Virus record (IMG/VR): IMGVR_UViG_3300042343_001567
Coordinates: 1 to 41,462 of that record
Length of the DNA stretch: 41,462 bases
Direction: 5' to 3' (one strand)
From: a virus
Numbering within the stretch: position 1 is the stretch's first letter; each line of letters begins with the position of its first letter. Shown one piece after another: positions 36,328-41,462 of the stretch. The position numbers and the translations under genes were made by a program. Below the pieces are notes generated by a model, which saw only the letters and a list, made by a program, of their open reading frames with translations, made no database searches and was not told the DNA's origin.

Positions 36328-36474
36328 ATGAAACTTATTGAAAAATTTGTATTAGGTATTGTATTATTCTTTTTGTTATTACTGGCAGTTCCAGCTATAG
36401 CGATTAGAATTTCTGAATTAGCATTGATTGTTTTCTTTTTGGTTGTACTGCTAAATCTAGGAAAACCTAGATGA
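36328..36474 (+). CDS. small two-pass membrane protein (48 aa)
   Basis: Hydrophobic stretches FVLGIVLFFLLLLAVPAIA and ELALIVFFLVVLLNL cover most of the product, with a basic C terminus. The ribosome site is weak. The next frame overlaps its stop. Confidence 0.55.
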   Translation: MKLIEKFVLGIVLFFLLLLAVPAIAIRISELALIVFFLVVLLNLGKPR

Positions 36475-36629
36475 ATGGCGAGGTTTGGCCAGTAACTCGA
36501 AAAAACTTTAATAATCTTTCACTAAAGAAAAAAGTAGAAATATTAAATTATAGAAAAACGCTTGATAATACTATTGAACTTTTATTATTAAAGCGTAAAC
36601 TGTGTAAACTTTCTCAGGAAAGTAACTGA
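36471..36629 (+). CDS. small basic protein (52 aa)
   Basis: ATGA overlap with the membrane protein. Basic and helical (TRKNFNNLSLKKKVEILNYRKTLDNTIELLLLKRKL). Its end abuts the acceptor part of the tmRNA, so it is the last protein gene before the RNA. No family recognised. Confidence 0.5.
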   Translation: MNGEVWPVTRKNFNNLSLKKKVEILNYRKTLDNTIELLLLKRKLCKLSQESN

Positions 36630-36694
36630 ATTGTTGTAACTCCTTCAAAATGAAGGCATCTGAGACGAGGGTTCGAATCCCTCCAGCTCCACCA

Positions 36695-36782
36695 TAAACA
36701 TATTAGACTCAGAAGGTAGACTATTCGCGGTAATCTACTGAATGGTGATCGAGTTTAAAGACTCAAATAGTATGTTTTTGAT
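36695..36782 (+). other. intervening segment of the permuted tmRNA precursor
   Basis: AAACATA after the CCA end pairs with TATGTTT before the GGGGCTG, TAGACTC with GAGTTTA, and GTAGA with TCTAC. The spacer therefore folds back and holds the two halves together, as expected for a processed precursor. Confidence 0.8.
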
Positions 36783-36871
36783 GGGGCTGTCATGGTTTCG
36801 ATCAGGTGAGATAGTAGAGAAGGCAACACGAGAGATGACTGACGTAATCAGCATAAAACAAAGTAAATGCA

Positions 36872-36913
36872 GCAAATGATGCAAACTATGGAGATTACGC
36901 TCTAGCAGCGTGA
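36872..36913 (+). other. tmRNA tag-coding frame
   Basis: GCA AAT GAT GCA AAC TAT, then GGA GAT TAC GCT CTA GCA GCG TGA, gives the peptide ANDANYGDYALAA. A GCA just before (36869) could be the resume codon, adding one Ala. The YALAA end matches the E. coli-type ClpXP degron. Confidence 0.88.
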
Positions 36914-36953
36914 GATTAGCCTGAGATTAAACCACTTGGAAACAGAACGGTTA

Positions 36954-36980
36954 GGGGATGGGATGTTTCATCCCCGTTTT
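36954..36980 (+). terminator. terminator of the tmRNA
   Basis: Stem GGGGATG/CATCCCC with an 8-base loop followed by GTTTT, at the end of the RNA and 25 bases before the groES start. Confidence 0.8.
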
Positions 36981-37004
36981 ACATTATTAACTAAAGGAAA
37001 AATT

Positions 37005-37253
37005 ATGCAAGTATTAGCGAAAAATATTTTAATTTTAAAACATAAAAATGAATACACTGGATTAATTCAGGGAGTAGAGTCCGATGAAAATACATATGGT
37101 AAAATTTTAGGAATCGGAACTGATGTAACTACTGTTGAATTAGGTCAAATTGTTATGTTAGATTGGAATAAATCTAAAAAAGTAAAAAATGATTTGTATG
37201 TAATTCAAGAAGAAGATATTATTGCTATTTTGGAAGAAGAAGATTTAAAATGA
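37005..37253 (+). CDS. groES: GroES-like co-chaperonin (82 aa)
   Basis: Small beta-barrel pattern: VLAKNILILKHKN, a mobile-loop region (YTGLIQGVESDENTYGK), ILGIGTDVTTVELGQIVMLDWNKSKKV and VIQEEDIIAILEE. This matches the order of GroES/gp31 co-chaperonins at slightly shorter length (E. coli GroES has 97 residues). It would cap the GroEL ring encoded just downstream. The start at 37005 has AAAGGAAAAATT; an in-frame ATG at 36936 lies inside the tmRNA and is rejected. Confidence 0.85.
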   Translation: MQVLAKNILILKHKNEYTGLIQGVESDENTYGKILGIGTDVTTVELGQIVMLDWNKSKKVKNDLYVIQEEDIIAILEEEDLK

Positions 37254-37594
37254 TTAAACAATATACCAAACGCCCAGTTATAATTGATGCAGTTAAATTT
37301 GAATATACAGACGAATGCATCAATAGATTAAAAGAGTGGCTTGGGGATGAATTCGTTTCTTGTGGAAAAGAGCGACGTATGGATGCTAAAGGGTGGTTGC
37401 AAATCGGAACCCTAGAAGATGGACAGGATTCTTACCAAGTAAAACACATTGCAACAGAGGGTGATTACATTATTAGAGGTATTAAAGGTGAATTTTATGC
37501 ATGTAAACCCGAAATTTTTGAAGAAACGTATGAAGAAGTAGTCTATCGAGTTGTTGAAAAAGACTTCGATGAAGACACTTACTATGGATGTTAA
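37250..37594 (+). CDS. conserved phage protein, GDYIIRGIKGEFYACKPEIFE type (114 aa)
   Basis: The sequence starts IKQYTKRPVIIDAVKFEYTDE and ends in EGDYIIRGIKGEFYACKPEIFEETYEEV. I recognise this as a very common small family in phages of many hosts, of unknown function. It sits between the co-chaperonin and chaperonin genes and overlaps the former by 4 bases. Confidence 0.85.
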   Translation: MIKQYTKRPVIIDAVKFEYTDECINRLKEWLGDEFVSCGKERRMDAKGWLQIGTLEDGQDSYQVKHIATEGDYIIRGIKGEFYACKPEIFEETYEEVVYRVVEKDFDEDTYYGC

Positions 37595-37629
37595 TATAGA
37601 TTTCTAATTATATTAAACACTTAACTTAA

Positions 37630-39264
<1,635 letters not shown>

Positions 39265-39271
39265 AGTTTTA

Positions 39272-39292
39272 GACCTCAATTATTTTGAGGTC
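39272..39292 (+). terminator. hairpin after groEL
   Basis: Perfect 8-bp stem GACCTCAA/TTGAGGTC with loop TTATT just after the chaperonin stop. No T-run follows on the + strand, so it may protect the mRNA end or act as a weak terminator. Confidence 0.5.
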
Positions 39293-39302
39293 GCATAAGT
39301 GG

Positions 39303-39337
39303 GATGTCGAGCAATTAATGTTTTAAGGCTCGACATC
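39303..39337. terminator. second hairpin between convergent genes
   Basis: Perfect 10-bp stem GATGTCGAGC/GCTCGACATC with a 15-base loop, 10 bases after the first hairpin. No strong T-run on either side. Probably a transcription or decay barrier. Confidence 0.5.
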
Positions 39338-39375
39338 TAACAATAACGTGTTATAAATTTGGAAATACTAAAAGA

Positions 39376-39480
39376 ATGGATGTTAATGAATACAAATTGC
39401 AATATACAGATCCACAAAAATCAGAATGGGTATCTTGTATGTCTACCGAAGGAAAACGTCGCAAATTATTTAGAAGTTAA
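39376..39480 (+). CDS. possible very small protein (34 aa)
   Basis: MDVNEYKLQYTDPQKSEWVSC...KLFRS. No clear ribosome site, and its end overlaps the convergent cyclase gene by 15 bases. Phage-like composition, but low support. Confidence 0.35.
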   Translation: MDVNEYKLQYTDPQKSEWVSCMSTEGKRRKLFRS

Positions 39481-41460
39481 AATATAAATTCCTGTCCAAT
39501 CTAAAGGTAAATTTTTTGTTTTCATTTCTTTACATCTATCTATCCACATATTGTAATATTGATCCATTTCTCCTTCAAATTTACCTTTAAGATTTTCGCA
39601 ACAAATACTAGCTTCATCAAATTTCTGTTTACGATATAAAGATAGCATTTCAGAATGTAATAATACATCTTCGGTATTAATTTTAATGCGCGTATTAAAA
39701 GCTGTATAAATTTTAATACCTATTGTTTTACCTTTAACTTGAATTGTGTCTAATTCTAAAAGCGTAAAATCATCTTTAACTAATTCAGCTGTTGTTTCTC
39801 CAAGGATTAATAAAACGCCATAACCTTTGGTTTGCCCTTCTAATCTAGAAGTTAATGATACAGCATCCCCTAGCACATCATAGCCAAAACGATATTTTGA
39901 ACCGATGTTACCTACTAAAATTGGTCCAGAATTCACGCCTACTCCCATACCAACAGGTGGCTTACCAAGAGCAACTAACTGTTTATTAAATTCAGTAACA
40001 GCCTGTACCATTTCCAATCCAGTTTGCACAGCAACCTTAGCATGATCCGCATCATCTAATGGAGCACCGTGAATATGTAAACTTGCATCTCCAATAAACT
40101 TAATAATACAGCCATTATTTTTAAGTACAGGCTCAGAAATAGCAGTCATGTAATCATTCATAATCTGAGTTAACCCTTCAACATCATCACCATATGATTC
40201 ACCCAGAGTAGTAAATCCACGCAGATCCGTCATAACAGAGGAAAGAATTTTTCTTTCTCCACCTAACTTAATTAAATCTGGGTTTTTTTGTAAACGCTCA
40301 ACCATTACAGGGGAAACGTATCCACCAAATTGTTTTTTAATTTGCTCTTTTTGTAAATATTCAGAAAGGAATTTAACAGTATATGCATGACCATAAACTA
40401 ACGAAATTCCAACCACAAAAGCGGTAATATCAATCAGCATATTATAGCTCTGGAAGACCCAAGAAGCCGCGAAATGACTTACCCCTAGCGTTAGTATTAC
40501 TGGAGCAAATGCATACGTCCAGCGCGATGCAACGACAACTATAATGCCTCCTAGAAATATAGCTAAAATTTCAGCCATATCTACCCAGTCTGGTCGTTCT
40601 ATAACTACACCATTAATCATCGTTGAAATAACAGCTGCTTGTACGTCTTGAGGATAAACTGCCCCAATAGGTGTTGATAAAGGATTAGAGATACCAGCAG
40701 CACTAGTTCCAACAATAACCACAGCGCCACTAAAATCAGCTGGAATATCAGTAATGCTTACTGATTTATTTTTTTGACTCCAATCAATCCAGATTCTACC
40801 AAGGCTATCTGTTGTAACTGGACCAAATGATGGGATACGAAGTTTTTCCACGCCCAATTCATTTAATTTAATTTGAAACGTTGTATCCTGCGCAAGAACT
40901 CGTAGCGTTTCTAAACTTAATGCTGGATATAATTTACCATCAACTGATGTTACTAATGGAACTCTACGATTAACGCCATCAATTTCGGGTAATGTATTTG
41001 TCGTTCCAACACCAGCAGAACTATTTTCTAAAACAGGAATGTTAGAGATTATTCCAGGATAGCGAACTATTTTATCTTGATATTCCGGATTTAATATTAC
41101 CGATCCTGGATTTTTTGGAGTATTTTTAGTTTTACTTGCAGGAACACTAGGTAAAACAACAGGTAATACTTTTAAAGTTTGTTCTAATTTATCATCTCCA
41201 CCTAATCGATCAGTTTCACTCATTAAAACGTTAAATACAACTAATCCTGCATTATGTAAATACAATGTTTCTACTGTATCTGCATAAAAATCGCGTTTAA
41301 ATGGCCACTGACCATTTTTATCTAATGCTGCTTCATCAATGTTAACTGTATAAACATTATTTTCTGTTGGAGCTTTAGATGTAATTAATGTGTCGAAATA
41401 TTTTAATCGGGTGGAAGACACAAAGTATGGATCATCTATTCGTATACATATTACAATCAA
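39466..41460 (-). CDS. CHASE2-transmembrane-class III adenylate cyclase (664+ aa, N terminus probably cut by the window)
   Basis: The CHASE2 sensor (residues about 15-290) shows YTVNIDEAALDKNGQWPFKRDFYADTVETL and GAVVIVGTSAAGI. Three hydrophobic helices lie at about 297-365. The cyclase domain (about 402-590) has metal Asp412 (MTDLRGFTTL) and Asp458 (KFIGDAS). Lys454 and Asp528 fit ATP choice, and Arg539 is kept, but the transition-state Asn (VNLASR) is Ser535 (VSLTSR). The visible frame starts 3 bases from the window edge, so an N-terminal signal anchor is probably missing. It would make cAMP in response to a periplasmic signal, if active. This type is common in proteobacteria and unexpected in a phage. 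Confidence 0.9.
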   Translation of the reverse strand: MIVICIRIDDPYFVSSTRLKYFDTLITSKAPTENNVYTVNIDEAALDKNGQWPFKRDFYADTVETLYLHNAGLVVFNVLMSETDRLGGDDKLEQTLKVLPVVLPSVPASKTKNTPKNPGSVILNPEYQDKIVRYPGIISNIPVLENSSAGVGTTNTLPEIDGVNRRVPLVTSVDGKLYPALSLETLRVLAQDTTFQIKLNELGVEKLRIPSFGPVTTDSLGRIWIDWSQKNKSVSITDIPADFSGAVVIVGTSAAGISNPLSTPIGAVYPQDVQAAVISTMINGVVIERPDWVDMAEILAIFLGGIIVVVASRWTYAFAPVILTLGVSHFAASWVFQSYNMLIDITAFVVGISLVYGHAYTVKFLSEYLQKEQIKKQFGGYVSPVMVERLQKNPDLIKLGGERKILSSVMTDLRGFTTLGESYGDDVEGLTQIMNDYMTAISEPVLKNNGCIIKFIGDASLHIHGAPLDDADHAKVAVQTGLEMVQAVTEFNKQLVALGKPPVGMGVGVNSGPILVGNIGSKYRFGYDVLGDAVSLTSRLEGQTKGYGVLLILGETTAELVKDDFTLLELDTIQVKGKTIGIKIYTAFNTRIKINTEDVLLHSEMLSLYRKQKFDEASICCENLKGKFEGEMDQYYNMWIDRCKEMKTKNLPLDWTGIYILTSK

Positions 41461-41462
41461 AA

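Larger units (their letters stand above)
36630..36980 (+). ncRNA. ssrA: circularly permuted tmRNA (ssrA)
   Basis: The 3' part comes first: T arm GAGGG-TTCGAAT-CCCTC, then CAGCTCC and ACCA, ending at 36694. The 5' part follows at 36783: GGGGCTG, which pairs with CAGCTCC as a 7-bp acceptor stem with the G3-U pair recognised by alanyl-tRNA synthetase. TCAGGTG after the 5' part pairs with CATCTGA before the T arm (helix P2). The tag frame at 36872-36913 reads ANDANYGDYALAA-stop, perhaps with one extra Ala. An 88-base spacer joins the halves and should be cut out, giving a two-piece tmRNA. It would rescue stalled ribosomes and mark products for proteolysis. Confidence 0.93.

Noticed and set aside
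36936-37004. An upstream in-frame start extending the groES-like protein into the tmRNA
   Set aside because: The extension covers the tmRNA terminator and encodes no GroES-like residues; the ATG at 37005 has a ribosome site.
39466-41460. The window might be bacterial or prophage DNA because of groEL, tmRNA, adenylate cyclase and adhesin-like genes
   Set aside because: Gene density, tiny overlapping genes, the shared promoter family, late promoters and T4-like enzymes surround these genes. However, the cyclase is at the edge and its far side is unseen.

Overview
The window reads as a slice of a large, AT-rich tailed-phage genome, probably a myovirus-like lytic phage of a Gram-negative proteobacterium. 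The evidence is dense packing of very small genes with 1-14 base overlaps, 16 near-identical sigma70-type promoters all on the + strand, T4-style TATAAATA late promoters at virion and lysis genes, tRNAs with encoded CCA ends, and T4-like nucleic-acid enzymes (RNA ligases, PNK, DNA ligase, DexA-like exonuclease). Family matches typical of phages of beta/gammaproteobacteria (PLYTAPP proteins, Adhesin_E-like, HicB-like, 3-TM holin) suggest the host group; a freshwater source is only a guess.

Layout. Positions 1-10523 are an early accessory region of about 45 tiny genes in promoter-led cassettes, mostly of unknown function. It also holds a structured leader RNA closed by a perfect 19-bp stem (1387-1537). 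Positions 10524-11127 contain no gene on the + strand but carry a large structured RNA candidate built from two homologous modules. A GIY-YIG-like endonuclease gene on the opposite strand overlaps its 3' end. Positions 11980-15423 hold a small PQ-loop/SemiSWEET-like membrane protein, an HNH endonuclease, secreted proteins, a HicB-like protein and an RTX-repeat protein. Positions 15420-17875 are a late island with two virion proteins (-), a class 3 lipase (+), a holin and a TM/coiled-coil gene broken by an 8-bp tandem duplication (-). A lytic transglycosylase follows.

Positions 20564-24064 contain an RNA ligase, a SLOG-like protein, a gene behind a leader peptide and an SD-masking hairpin, and tRNA-Arg(UCU) and tRNA-Ser(GCU). 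Positions 24084-26547 are a sugar-modification cassette (NAD-dependent epimerase, methyltransferase, cupin), then a virion protein behind a late promoter. Positions 27693-36629 carry a lipoprotein, a PNK-RNA ligase fusion, thioredoxin, DNA ligase, a nucleotidyltransferase-like protein and a DexA-like exonuclease.

Positions 36630-39264 are the most striking block: a circularly permuted tmRNA with tag (A)ANDANYGDYALAA, then a GroES-like co-chaperonin and a complete GroEL. Together they form a phage-borne translation-rescue and protein-folding set. The window ends in a CHASE2-transmembrane-class III adenylate cyclase on the - strand, a signalling architecture usual in cells and surprising in a phage, whose transition-state Asn is replaced by Ser.

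The RNA-repair enzymes, tRNAs, tmRNA and chaperonin fit a phage that protects and supplements host translation. This functional reading is inference from sequence only.
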